Notes under the pieces: generated by a model
The model's input: the letters and a program-made list of their open reading frames with translations, nothing else
The model's database searches: none
What the model was told of the DNA's origin: nothing
Source of the DNA: Oxalobacteraceae bacterium
Lineage (GTDB): Bacteria > Pseudomonadota > Gammaproteobacteria > Burkholderiales > Burkholderiaceae_D
Length of the DNA: 64,000 nt
Assembly: GCA_027485795.1 (NCBI GenBank)
Contig: JAIXQK010000130.1
Span: 50,110-114,109, forward strand
Direction of reading: 5' to 3'
In this document: piece after piece, positions 38,347 through 48,114 of the stretch
How positions within the stretch are numbered: position 1 is the first letter of the stretch
Layout of the letters: the number at the start of each line of letters is the position of its first letter
Position numbers and translations under genes: made by a program

Positions 38347-39377
38347 GGCCCCTTCGGGCAGAGCATCATATCTTCGGGCTCCAGTCCGACGGTGGAATGT
38401 TGACCTATTCTGTTGATCGACGGTTCGATGAGACGCATGCTAAAAATCCGTTGAACATTTGGACCCTACAGCGTCAGGTTCCTGCGTTGAAGAGTTTTTT
38501 GGGGCTATGGGGGCGTGGCCGCCTCAGTACAGATCCCGAGGTCGCCTCCGGTTGGTTGGGAGATGTTTTTCTGCGAATCAGTTCGGGCAACATCCCCTCC
38601 AAAAGCGAGCTACAAAAAGCTGCTTTTCTTATCTTGTCGCTGTCCCCCGGTAGATACCTAGCAAAATTAAGATCAAACGCAGCTGAGTTTGCTGATGCCA
38701 TGACGCCGCAGTATCGCCACTTGCTATCGATGGTTGATCTCTCCTTACCACCAAGAAGCGAGCTCATTTTCCATGCTTGCCACCCGGATATTTATCTCTG
38801 GATTCCACCCACGCCCGAGCGCCCCAAGAAACTGATCGTCTGCTTTGGTACCCGCAAAAACACCCTTAACGCCCCGAGACCACTAGTACATTTTGAATTA
38901 GCGAAGGCTGACATTGGCATCCTGTATGTTGGACATCGGCCGGACCACGATGTCAGTAAGGGCCTGATCGGACGAGATCTTAAATCGACTGCCGTTCTGT
39001 TGTTGTCCATTACGAAGCAATTCGGGTTTGAAAAACTCTACGGATTGGGCACATCTCTTGGAGGGTACGCTGCCTTGCATTACGCCCCTCTAATGCATTT
39101 CGAGCGCGTTCTAAACTATTCAGGTATGCCGATTGATCACGAGCAACCCGTGCCCAGATCATCGGATCGCTGGCTCAGTGAAAAGAATTTTCCTCTGGAT
39201 CGGATTCTAACGGTACTCTCGAGCTCCGATAACACCGATCGGCGCATACTCGACTTTTATAACGGAAAAGGCTTTGAGACCCCACGGGATTGGGTTTCCT
39301 CCCCATCGCATGGCTCTCTGACATCTTCAATTCTCGAGCGAAAATTTCAAACCCAACTATCGTGGTTGATTGAATAA
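38343..39377 (+). CDS. alpha/beta-hydrolase-fold protein, thioesterase-like
   Basis: YGLGTSLGGYAALHYAPLMHFERVLNYSG (GxSxG); ATGA overlap with the ACP stop. Confidence 0.7.
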   Translation: MRPLRAEHHIFGLQSDGGMLTYSVDRRFDETHAKNPLNIWTLQRQVPALKSFLGLWGRGRLSTDPEVASGWLGDVFLRISSGNIPSKSELQKAAFLILSLSPGRYLAKLRSNAAEFADAMTPQYRHLLSMVDLSLPPRSELIFHACHPDIYLWIPPTPERPKKLIVCFGTRKNTLNAPRPLVHFELAKADIGILYVGHRPDHDVSKGLIGRDLKSTAVLLLSITKQFGFEKLYGLGTSLGGYAALHYAPLMHFERVLNYSGMPIDHEQPVPRSSDRWLSEKNFPLDRILTVLSSSDNTDRRILDFYNGKGFETPRDWVSSPSHGSLTSSILERKFQTQLSWLIE

Positions 39378-39433
39378 AGACGATGACCTAGTGGACCACC
39401 CTACAGTCTCCGATACGGCTAGTCGCAAGGAGA

Positions 39434-40375
39434 TCAGCCGGGCGCCGGATTTATCAAAGCCTGAAGGGGTACGTCTGGACGCACAGGATTCAGACTGGCA
39501 CCCCCAGTTGCTTGAGACCTTAAACTGCCAGAACCAAAGGTAATCTTCACGCCTGCCAAGAACCGATCGTCATTCATGTCAGATCTCCCCCCGTCTGCAG
39601 AGACCGAACTATTTACCCGATCATATCGTGCAAAGACGCTAAATGGACTTGAGGCAAAGCGATATTCGGTCTGAAGTCCATAGGAACTCTCCTTGGCAGC
39701 GGAGCCGAGGAGGGGGTCGGTGGAGTTTGTCACCAGCCTACTTTCTGACGCCCTGAGGCTAATTTTCCAGTTGTCATGCAGGAAATAATTCATAGCTATG
39801 GAGCCAAGGTTCCCGCTACCCCCTTGGCCTAGACGGTAGTCCTGCAGTTGCCGTCCAAGTTGGGCCGAGATCTGGAGATCGCCAAAGAAGGTTTGTCCCT
39901 CAAGGCCGAACAAATTCCTGGGCTTCATAAGCCCCGTCGCCAATAACCCAAGAAAGTCCTCAGAACCGTCGACGGCGTCTGTCGGTCCAGATATGTCGTA
40001 CCTTCTTTGCTGGACGAAAGCTCCCACGAGCCCCGAAGAATTACGGTAAAAAAAATGGGCAGCAGAGTCGGCAGAATCAACAGTAGTCGCGACGGGAGTG
40101 CCAGCGATACCTAGTTTCATTTTTGAGTTCGAAAAAACCTGATCAAGCTGAATTCCAAATCCACTGGGATCTCTATATGCCACCGAGGCTCGTAGCTCAG
40201 AAATTCGATTGCTTGAGCGGTTTCCAATGCTATTTGAGTCGAAGCTAGTTCTGCTGGGTCCAAAGCCCGCCGAGATAAAGCCATCAAACCCTTCAGTGTT
40301 TTCCGACTGAGCTTGGGCTGAGGCGAATGCGCCCGAAAGAGCCAAACCTATTATTTTATTAACTCTCATTTTCAA
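39434..40375 (-). CDS. outer-membrane beta-barrel/porin-like protein
   Basis: Signal peptide (IIGLALSGAFASAQAQ), alternating amphipathic strands, Gly/Ser/aromatic-rich. Confidence 0.6.
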   Translation of the reverse strand: MKMRVNKIIGLALSGAFASAQAQSENTEGFDGFISAGFGPSRTSFDSNSIGNRSSNRISELRASVAYRDPSGFGIQLDQVFSNSKMKLGIAGTPVATTVDSADSAAHFFYRNSSGLVGAFVQQRRYDISGPTDAVDGSEDFLGLLATGLMKPRNLFGLEGQTFFGDLQISAQLGRQLQDYRLGQGGSGNLGSIAMNYFLHDNWKISLRASESRLVTNSTDPLLGSAAKESSYGLQTEYRFASSPFSVFARYDRVNSSVSADGGRSDMNDDRFLAGVKITFGSGSLRSQATGGASLNPVRPDVPLQALINPAPG

Positions 40376-40581
40376 TCAATTTTCTTAAAATCCTTATCAG
40401 CGTGAGGCTACCACAAGCTCAGCCGTCTCGGTCGCTTGAGGCAAAAATCAGCGTGGATTCAGGCATCTCCGCCGTGGATTTCGCGAAGGATTATGTACGC
40501 CGTCATGGTGTCGTAACATAAATAACAGCAAGACGGCTTTATGCATATGCTGGTTACATTTCGCCGCTGCTGACATAACAC

Positions 40582-41595
40582 TTACCGCCTCTTCGGTCGG
40601 TTTGTTCCATTGCTTCGAGCCGCAATGATGCGACTCGCTTCCCGCTCACCAGTCAAAAATGCGCCGTGTACAGTGGCGCGGTACAACTCATGGGTATGTT
40701 CGCCAGCGTGCAATAACCTTGAACCGCTGGGCTTTGCCAAGGTGACATGATCTTGTGAAGAGGCGTTGACGGCGGCAAAGGAGTAAGCACCCAAAGAGAA
40801 AGGGTCACTGTTCCAGCCGGTTCGGATTGCCCGGCGAGGTATCGTTGCTGAAGAGCCAAAAACAGTTCTTAGTATTGGCGTAATCTCTTGGATCAACTGA
40901 GCCTCGGTGAGGGACTCCACGTAGGCACCTTGCTGTCCTAGTCCAAAAGTTACCAGGCAATTGAAGTCGCTGAACGTGCGATAGTTCATGAAGTAGTTGA
41001 AACGTCCTCGCACAGGGGATTGCCAGCCAAAGTATTGAGTATCGGTTGGCCAGAATGCCTTATCGAAGATCATAAAAACCTTGTTGATCTGGCCCATACC
41101 TAGCACATTGATCGATGCTTTTTTTTCTGCCGATAAGGGCGGTGAAATTCGCACCCGATTGGCTTTATGAACTCCCAAAGGTAAGGTTTCAATGCAGTAA
41201 TCTGAATGGAAGGTCATACCCCCAGCAGTGACCGCAACCCCAGTATCAGAATGGCTGATAGCTGTCACCTGTATGTTCAGCCTTATATCAATGCCTTTAG
41301 CTAATAGTTCAGGAATGGCCTTGTAGCCATTTGGGAGGATGACATCTTTGCCAGGATATTTGCTGTCGTCAGAGTAATTACGTGCCGAAAGAGTTTCAAG
41401 CCAGCCGCCTGAGTCAAACTCCAAATCGTACGACAAATGAAATAGCGAAAGAGGGTCTGTCAGGACAGTGGGGTCCACAATTCCAAGGGCAGTTGCAAGC
41501 GATTCGTCGGGGATAGCTCGCTTCATCCTTGTCGCTACGGCAGCAAGTGAAGCCTCGTATTTTTTACGACCCGCCCCAAAGGTAGACTCAGTCAC
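40582..41595 (-). pseudogene. flavin amine oxidase-like protein lacking the N-terminal FAD-binding region
   Basis: VILPNGYKAIPELLAKGIDIRLNIQVTAI...LPLGVHK...GRLLHAGEHTH-like C-terminus; no N-terminal GxGxxG Rossmann segment in or just upstream of the frame. Confidence 0.65.
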
Positions 41596-41778
41596 CTCAT
41601 TGCCACTGATTTAAAAAAATGCGATGGATTATTCGCAAAGAGGATGGGATTGTAGGGCGAGCGAGGTGCGATGATCGTTCGCCGAATGTGTTTTCGCGGT
41701 ACTAGAGCGGTCGAGGGCACACGCGGGTTTGCCGATTAGTAGTGCCCGCGGTGGTGTCGATTCGCACAGAGTACGCGG

Positions 41779-42261
41779 TTACTGAGCCAATCCTGCGTGT
41801 CGAAGACCCGCCTCGGCAATCTGCTCATCCTGCTGCGAGGTTACCCCGCCGACACCCACTGCACCAACGATCTGGCCATTCACAACGATCGGCACGCCAC
41901 CCTGAAGCTGGACACTATTGGGCAAGGTGACAATAGCCGGACGGGTCTTGGCCGCTTCCTCTAATACCCTCGTCGGGCGTCTATATATCGATGACGTACG
42001 GGCTTTGCCGATGGCTGCATCAATGGCGCCAATCGAAGCACCGTCCATGCGCTGGAAGCTCAGCAAATGGCCACCCTCATCAACGATCGCAATATCCACC
42101 GACCAATTGTTCGCTTTGGCCTCGATCATGGCGCCCGCAATGATTTTATTGGCAGCTTCTAGGCTGAGCGTCTTTTTATCCAATAGCTGAGCATGCGAGC
42201 TAAGAGGCAGTAAAAAGCTCGCAGCGAGCGCAAGCATTCGTAGGGGGGGCAATTTGACCAT
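41779..42261 (-). CDS. GlcG/HbpS (DUF336) family protein, exported
   Basis: Signal peptide; LSLEAANKIIAGAMIEAKANNWSVDIAIVDEGGHLLSFQRMDGA...GGVPIVVNGQIVGAVGVGG. Confidence 0.9.
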   Translation of the reverse strand: MVKLPPLRMLALAASFLLPLSSHAQLLDKKTLSLEAANKIIAGAMIEAKANNWSVDIAIVDEGGHLLSFQRMDGASIGAIDAAIGKARTSSIYRRPTRVLEEAAKTRPAIVTLPNSVQLQGGVPIVVNGQIVGAVGVGGVTSQQDEQIAEAGLRHAGLAQ

Positions 42262-42453
42262 TACGTGTCTCCTTGGTTATCTGCACTGGCGAGGCCAATG
42301 CGCTGGTAAGTCCGGTTTTGTCTGCTGGGCGACCTTGAAGAGCGCAGTTTCGGGTGAAAATTATGCGCTTGCTCGATCATATACTGAGTCGTATTCTTCC
42401 GGCCGTTCGCTCTATTTGCCTACGTAGCTCCCCAACTTCATAGAAAGACAACA

Positions 42454-42846
42454 GTGCCTCTCGTTCGAATTAATCTCTCCAAGTCCGCTTCCGCTGAAAC
42501 CGTTCGCAACGTGAGCGAAGTGGTTTACGACGCCATGATTAACGTCGCCAACGTCCCGGCGAACGACAAGTTTCAAATTATTAATCGTCACGCCGACGAC
42601 GAGCTTGTGTACCCAGCGGACGGCTACCTGGGGGTTACCTACACACCCGGCATCGTCTTCATTCAAGTCACTTGGAATGCCGGTCGCACGATTGAGGTGA
42701 AAAAGGCCTTCTACAAGGCAGTTGCCGAAGGTATCTCCACGAAGGCGGGCATTCGTATTCAGGACGTCTTCATCAGCCTGATCGACGTGGCCCGCGAGGA
42801 CTGGTCTTTCGGCAATGGCGAAATGCAGTACGCCCCGAAAGACTAG
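42454..42846 (+). CDS. tautomerase-superfamily protein
   Basis: N-terminal Pro after Met (MPLVRINLSKSASAETVRNVSEVVYDAMINVANVPANDKFQII); 130 aa. Confidence 0.82.
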   Translation: MPLVRINLSKSASAETVRNVSEVVYDAMINVANVPANDKFQIINRHADDELVYPADGYLGVTYTPGIVFIQVTWNAGRTIEVKKAFYKAVAEGISTKAGIRIQDVFISLIDVAREDWSFGNGEMQYAPKD

Positions 42847-42905
42847 GTCTCGGTGGAACTACATGGCGGGCGCTCCCGTCGCTCTGGATAACAAGGAGAA
42901 AATAC

Positions 42906-44054
42906 GTGTCGACTAAATTGCAAAAGGCAACCAGCATCGATGACCTCAGGGACATAGCGAAAGCACGCGTTCCGAAAGCCTTCTTCGAATATGCCGACCA
43001 TGGCTCTTATTCGCAGTCGACGATGCGCGCAAATCGGTCAGACCTCCAAGCAATCGGACTGCGTCAACGCGTTGCCATCGACGTCGACAAACGGGACTTG
43101 AAAACCACGATCGCGGGTATTCCCGCCAATCTGCCTCTCGCCCTCGCGCCGATCGGCCTGTGCGGCATGCAGCATGGTGACGGCGAGATACTGGCCGCCC
43201 GAGCAGCCGCCGCCGCAGGAATTCCGTTTTGCTTGAGCACGATGTCTATCTGCTCTATTGAAGACGTCGCTGCGGCGTCCCCTGTACCGTTCTGGTTTCA
43301 GCTCTATGTCATGCGCGACAGAGGCTTCGTCAAGGCGCTCATCGAGCGGGCTATCGCAGCTAAGTGCAGTGTGCTTGTGCCGACGCTGGACCTTCAAATT
43401 CTTGGTAAACGCTACTGCGATGTGAAGAACGGTATGACGGTTCCGCCGAAGGTCACCGTAGCGAACGTCATCGATGTAGCAACGAAACCTCGATGGGCTT
43501 GGAGCATCTTGAACGGCAAGCGCAAAAACTTCGGGAACATCTCTGGTCATGTCGCGGGCATGGAGAGCGTGAGTACGCTTTCCCAGTGGATCGGCCAACA
43601 ATTTGACCCCACGCTTAGCTGGAAAGATTTGGAATGGATTCGAAGCATTTGGCCGGGCAAAATTGTTCTTAAAGGCATCTTGGACGTCGAGGACGCCAAA
43701 ATTGCTGCGAGCCTGGGCGTGACCGCTATCGTGGCCTCGAATCACGGTGGTCGGCAATTGGACGGAGCCCCGTCTTCCATCTCACAGCTGGGTCGCATCG
43801 TTGACGCTGTGCAGGGAAAGACGGAAGTCATTTTCGATGGTGGCGTTCGTTCTGGGCAAGATGTACTCCGCGCACTTGCCTATGGCGCGAGCTCTTGCAT
43901 GATCGGGCGAGCCTACATCTACGGGCTGGGCGCTGGCGGGCAGGCCGGTGTCACTAAGGCGATTGAAATCATCCGCGATGAGTTGGACGTGTCGATGGCT
44001 TTGACCGGCACTCGAAGCGTGCGCGAGATTGACCGAAGCGTTCTCGCCCAGTAG
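42906..44054 (+). CDS. FMN-dependent alpha-hydroxy acid oxidase (LldD/glycolate oxidase-like)
   Basis: PKAFFEYADHGSYSQSTMRANRSD; IVASNHGGRQLDGAPSSISQL; EVIFDGGVRSGQDVLRALAYGA. Confidence 0.94.
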   Translation: MSTKLQKATSIDDLRDIAKARVPKAFFEYADHGSYSQSTMRANRSDLQAIGLRQRVAIDVDKRDLKTTIAGIPANLPLALAPIGLCGMQHGDGEILAARAAAAAGIPFCLSTMSICSIEDVAAASPVPFWFQLYVMRDRGFVKALIERAIAAKCSVLVPTLDLQILGKRYCDVKNGMTVPPKVTVANVIDVATKPRWAWSILNGKRKNFGNISGHVAGMESVSTLSQWIGQQFDPTLSWKDLEWIRSIWPGKIVLKGILDVEDAKIAASLGVTAIVASNHGGRQLDGAPSSISQLGRIVDAVQGKTEVIFDGGVRSGQDVLRALAYGASSCMIGRAYIYGLGAGGQAGVTKAIEIIRDELDVSMALTGTRSVREIDRSVLAQ

Positions 44055-44388
44055 GCGACCTAGAGAGGTGATTTACGGCAGCGGCGTTCTAAAAACCACC
44101 ACATGCTGCCAAGGCACACTTGAGTCAGAGCGTTCAAATAGCAAGCCAATGTCCTGAGCCTCTTTCCGGACTTGCTCAACGGTCATGGTATGCAGAGTAG
44201 CGTGAAATTATTCGTGCAATACACTTTGTCCAAGGGCAGTTAAACCAAACGAGCTGAAGCGGCCCCAATGCGCTGGCCACAGGTGACTGAGGTATTGAGT
44301 GGGCAAGTTGTTGATTTTTATGGAGAAAATAGGGAATTATTGGGCTCGTTTTAAGGCTTGCCTAAAATTTGAACCTCGTTCATGGTGA

Positions 44389-44820
44389 GTGGATAAGAGA
44401 CTAGGGGCGCAGATGGCAAGCAAGTGGCGGACAATGCTCGGTAAGAAAAAATCGCCCAAGATGGTGGTGCTGGACAAAGACTTTGCTGGCATCAAAGCTG
44501 GAAGCAGGCTCTTCGTTGCTACGCCCCAGATCATCGACGATTACATCCGACGCATTCCCGCGGGACAGACTAGGACGATCGAAAGACTGCGCAACGAACT
44601 CGCCAGAAAAAATAAGTGCACAGCCACTTGCCCGGTCTCGACGGCTATTTTTATCCGGATATCGGCTGAGTCTGCACTTGAAGAACTCGCCGAGGGTAAA
44701 GCCTTGCATGCGGTAGCGCCATTCTGGCGGCTGATCGATCCCGATTCAAAGGTGGCTGCACGCTTGACGGTTGATCCGGAATGGATTGCTGCTCAGAGAG
44801 TCGCTGAGCAGGTGCTTTAA
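44389..44820 (+). CDS. hypothetical protein weakly resembling an MGMT/ATL C-terminal domain
   Basis: IPAGQTRTIERLRNELARKNKCTATCPVSTAIFIR...APFWRLIDPDSK; no PCHR motif. Confidence 0.5.
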   Translation: MDKRLGAQMASKWRTMLGKKKSPKMVVLDKDFAGIKAGSRLFVATPQIIDDYIRRIPAGQTRTIERLRNELARKNKCTATCPVSTAIFIRISAESALEELAEGKALHAVAPFWRLIDPDSKVAARLTVDPEWIAAQRVAEQVL

Positions 44821-45336
44821 GTGGCAATTTCACCGCCTAAGGTAAGCTCGATACCTCGTATGATCCGACCGGTGCTTGCCAGTGTCCTGCTGACTTGTGT
44901 GCTGTTAGGTATTGCCTATCTGCTGTTTATGACTACCCGGTCCTTAACACCGGCTTCGCCTATGACGCCCAACCCGATTGTCTATGTCGAGATACCGGTC
45001 ACCGATCTGGAGCGCGCATCTCGTTTTTACGAGGAGGTCTTCCAGTTCTCGCTAGAGAGCACGACGGTGGATGGGTATCCAATGGCCTTGTTCCCCGCAG
45101 CGCCGGGTAGTAGTGGCGCCTCAGGAGCACTTGTGAAGGGCGATGTATACATTCCTTCGAAGTCCGGGCCGATTGTTTACTTTGGTACAGAAAACATCGG
45201 CGATACACTGGAGCGCGTTCGGAAGGCAGGGGGCAAGGTTCTGTATCCCGAAAAACGCTTAGACGGACTTGGAAGTGTCGCGGAGTTCGAGGACAGCGAG
45301 GGTAACCGGATCGCCTTGTTCGTTGCCCAGCCTTAA
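44821..45336 (+). CDS. VOC/glyoxalase-family protein
   Basis: MTPNPIVYVEIPVTDLERASRFYEEVFQF...EFEDSEGNRIALFV; possible N-terminal TM extension if GTG 44821 is used, otherwise ATG about 44962. Confidence 0.8.
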   Translation: MAISPPKVSSIPRMIRPVLASVLLTCVLLGIAYLLFMTTRSLTPASPMTPNPIVYVEIPVTDLERASRFYEEVFQFSLESTTVDGYPMALFPAAPGSSGASGALVKGDVYIPSKSGPIVYFGTENIGDTLERVRKAGGKVLYPEKRLDGLGSVAEFEDSEGNRIALFVAQP

Positions 45337-45420
45337 GTCTGGCTTTGCGTTAGCTCTTTGTTTGGTGAGCAATGTCTACCCAAAGTGGGGTGCTAACATC
45401 GCCTTTAAAAACAAAGGCGC

Positions 45421-46968
45421 CTAGCTATGCAATCCGTGCCGCTGCCGAAGAATCCTGCTGGCGGCAGCGATTACTTTCAGCTTTTGCTCAGCGATCTGTT
45501 CTGAAGCCAGTGGATTATCCGCAAAGGTCGCAAACCCACAATCAGGCGTGAACAGCACACGCTCTTTTCCAAACAACTGAATTGCCTGCTCGCCCTTGCT
45601 AAGTACAGCATCCAGCGTTTCGATGTGCGCGTGTTTCTGGTTGCAGATACCAACGCCGATACGCACATCGTCCGGAATAGCCCTCAATATTTCCATCTCA
45701 CCTGCACGAGGTGTGCACAACTCCAGCAACAGGCTTCCTACCTGCAAACCGGAGAGCGTCTCAATCAGCGGTGTGTAATTGCCGGACAAAGCGGCGCCTT
45801 CGTCGGGCGTCCAATTACCGCGACACATATGCAGGGCAAGACGTTCTTTTGGAAAACCGGCAACCACTGCGTTAATCAGTTCACGCGCAAACCCCAGCTC
45901 TGCTGGTATCTCGTTTTTTTCAGACAAGGCACCGCACATGAAACTGCGCTTCGATACCGATCCGGAGTACACCACCTCAGAGAGCACCGGTTCATCAAAC
46001 TGAACTAGCGCGACCCCTGCGGCTAGCAGGCAAGCCAACTCTTCACGCAGCACACGAACGATGTCATTTGCCAGCGTTTCACGATTTGTATAAGCACGAT
46101 CGGAAACACACTCCAGCCACATGGTCCGCGTTAGCAGATAAGGCCCGGGCAGCGCGATCTTGACGGGCTTATCGGTGAGCGTTTTGACGAAATCCATTTC
46201 ATGCAATGCCAGCGGCTTGCTGCGGCCCAGGAGTCCAAAAACTGCTGGATGACGAACTTCAGCGGCCGGCACATCCAGCGCACGCAGTTCTCGGGCAAAT
46301 TCTTCCGGATCATCGACCAACGGCAGTAAATCGGTGAGCGGAATCAGCTGACAGTTGTCGAGGATACCGCCCACAAAGCTGGCATAGCTGTCACGGCGCT
46401 GCTCACCATCGGTCACCACATCTACACCGGCACGCAATTGTGCGGCGACGGAAAGCCGAACCGCATCATCAGCGGTTAATTGAAATGACTCTGCATCCAG
46501 ACGGCCCTCCATATGATCATGCATCGCCTGCAGCATCCAGCGCGGGCGGGGCCAGCTGCCGATGCCCATTACCGATAAGGGTGAAATTGGTAGTGCGGCG
46601 ATAGGGGCAGGTAGCTCGGCTGGTATCACTATGTTTAAAGGCGCGTTGACCAGCGCGGCAGTCGCACTGTTAGTCAGGCCTGCTGCAACAGGCAGACTCA
46701 TACGCTCAGAAAACTTGCCCTTAGCAACCAGAAAACTACGTTGCCTATCTTGCTTCGTCCATGAAATCAGTTCATTCCCAGTCAGCCGACACCAAGCGGG
46801 TAGATCTTCCTCGACCGAAATCTCGGACGAACGTATTTCCAGTAAGCCGCCTCTGGGCAGAGGATCGATATGCTTACGGATCAGCAGCAGCAAGCCATTG
46901 CCGCAATCCAGATCGCCACCGTCAAAGCTGACATCGGACTTGTGAGTATGGGATGGGCTGGCTTGCAT
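45421..46968 (-). CDS. TusA-like domain fused to cobalamin-independent methionine synthase (MetE C-terminal-like) domain
   Basis: N-terminal DGGDLDCGNGLLLLIRKHIDPLPRGGLLEI (TusA-like); MetE-C-like zinc site LALHMCRGN, LLLELCTPRAGEME, VLFTPDCGFATFADNP. Confidence 0.87.
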   Translation of the reverse strand: MQASPSHTHKSDVSFDGGDLDCGNGLLLLIRKHIDPLPRGGLLEIRSSEISVEEDLPAWCRLTGNELISWTKQDRQRSFLVAKGKFSERMSLPVAAGLTNSATAALVNAPLNIVIPAELPAPIAALPISPLSVMGIGSWPRPRWMLQAMHDHMEGRLDAESFQLTADDAVRLSVAAQLRAGVDVVTDGEQRRDSYASFVGGILDNCQLIPLTDLLPLVDDPEEFARELRALDVPAAEVRHPAVFGLLGRSKPLALHEMDFVKTLTDKPVKIALPGPYLLTRTMWLECVSDRAYTNRETLANDIVRVLREELACLLAAGVALVQFDEPVLSEVVYSGSVSKRSFMCGALSEKNEIPAELGFARELINAVVAGFPKERLALHMCRGNWTPDEGAALSGNYTPLIETLSGLQVGSLLLELCTPRAGEMEILRAIPDDVRIGVGICNQKHAHIETLDAVLSKGEQAIQLFGKERVLFTPDCGFATFADNPLASEQIAEQKLKVIAAASRILRQRHGLHS

Positions 46969-46992
46969 GGGCCGATCTGGGTATGTAAAACT

Positions 46993-47358
46993 TTAGTAAC
47001 TCAGGCTAGGACAGCCTTCGCTCATGAATTCCACCAGCTTGGCGCCGCCAACAATCAGTGTGCCTTCTACCAGATTGTTTTCATCCAGCTTGCGCTTTTT
47101 AAAGCAAGGCGAGCAGACGAAGATTTTTCCACCAGCTTCAACGAAGCTGTTCATCAGGTCTTTCAGTGGCGCAAAACCTTCTTCATGAATGTTCTCAGCG
47201 ACGCCTTTTTGTGACAGACGCACCGCCTCGATGGAAAGAAACACCAAGGTGTCCTTGTCAGAAGCTACTGCAGCATTGGCAACGACGAATGCGACTGTGG
47301 CACGATCGGTGTTGTCAGTGCTGCAGGTGAGATTGATACAGAATTTGCCGGACATCAT
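46993..47358 (-). CDS. DsrE/F-family sulfur-relay protein
   Basis: 121 aa; KFCINLTCSTDNTDRATVAFVVANAAVASDKDTLVFLSIEAVRL...GGKIFVCSPCFKKRKLDENNLVEG. Confidence 0.85.
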   Translation of the reverse strand: MMSGKFCINLTCSTDNTDRATVAFVVANAAVASDKDTLVFLSIEAVRLSQKGVAENIHEEGFAPLKDLMNSFVEAGGKIFVCSPCFKKRKLDENNLVEGTLIVGGAKLVEFMSEGCPSLSY

Positions 47359-47392
47359 GAACTCCTCTAGAAACTACTAATGAATAAAAAAA

Positions 47393-47632
47393 TTAAGTCG
47401 TTCGGCCGCGCAACCAGTAAGTTCTTGTTGCAGCGTCAACGGCCAGCATCTCATGCCCGGTCATATTGCAAAACGCTTGCAAGTCGACTGCAGCACCGGT
47501 ATCGAGCGCTACCAGCTTCAGCACTTGCCCTGGATGCGCGCGTAAGCGTTTGCGCACACCTAACACCAGCTCGCCACAGCCTAAATCGCCCGCATTCCAT
47601 TCGTGATTATGTTCGACCATATGTGTTTTCAA
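47393..47632 (-). CDS. TusA-family sulfurtransferase
   Basis: WNAGDLGCGELVLGVRKRLRAHPGQVLKLVALDTGAAVDLQAFCNMTGHEML. Confidence 0.82.
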   Translation of the reverse strand: MKTHMVEHNHEWNAGDLGCGELVLGVRKRLRAHPGQVLKLVALDTGAAVDLQAFCNMTGHEMLAVDAATRTYWLRGRTT

Positions 47633-47728
47633 ATTTCAAGCGACATTGTAGCCTGAGGTCTCCAACCGATTGAATGCTTCGTCTCAAATGATAGCTCTTT
47701 TCTAATCCGGTCTCTTAGAAAACAAAAA

Positions 47729-47746
47729 GCCCAACCTTATGGGCTG
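47729..47746. terminator. hairpin adjacent to tRNA-Asn-like fragment
   Basis: agccca-acctta-tgggct. Confidence 0.5.
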
Positions 47747-47777
47747 GGCTAGATGATTGAATCTACTACTTTTCCTG

Positions 47778-47822
47778 TGGCTCCCCGACCTGGACTCGAA
47801 CTAGAGACAAGCGCATTAACAG
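47778..47822 (-). other. tRNA-Asn 3'-end-like fragment (degenerate; att-site candidate)
   Basis: 40/45 identical to 58838..58882 with the first 24 nt identical; minus strand reads ctgttaa(anticodon loop)...gttcgagtccaggtcggggagcca. Confidence 0.75.
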
Positions 47823-48114
47823 GGCTATCGGCTGAAAAGCATCCTAGGTAATCAGAAAGTTATAGGCTGAGAAGTGTCTAGTAAACCCGGGGCGATTCAG
47901 AGCCGAAAGGGCGGGAAAACGAAAAACAGAATTGAAAGCAAAGCACCTGCCCCCGTATTGGAATTGTGAGGGCGCCAAAAGCATGTGGATCGCCTGAACC
48001 AGCAGCCGAATTAGTCCCGGCCTTCAGCAGAAATCTCTGGTCTTTTTTACGCCCAAAATGTGGTGCTATAAGTTGATTTGGATCGGCATCGCAGCCGCTA
48101 ATTGTTCACGCAAC

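Noticed and set aside
43038-43757. 239-aa minus-strand ORF within the hydroxy-acid oxidase
   Set aside because: Fully antisense to a strongly supported FMN enzyme; no domain recognised.
45421-46968. Canonical full-length MetE
   Set aside because: Lacks the MetE N-terminal domain and instead begins with a TusA-like domain.
47778-47853. Functional tRNA-Asn at 47.8 kb
   Set aside because: T-arm region conserved, but mismatches in the anticodon stem and no convincing acceptor pairing; at best a pseudo-tRNA.
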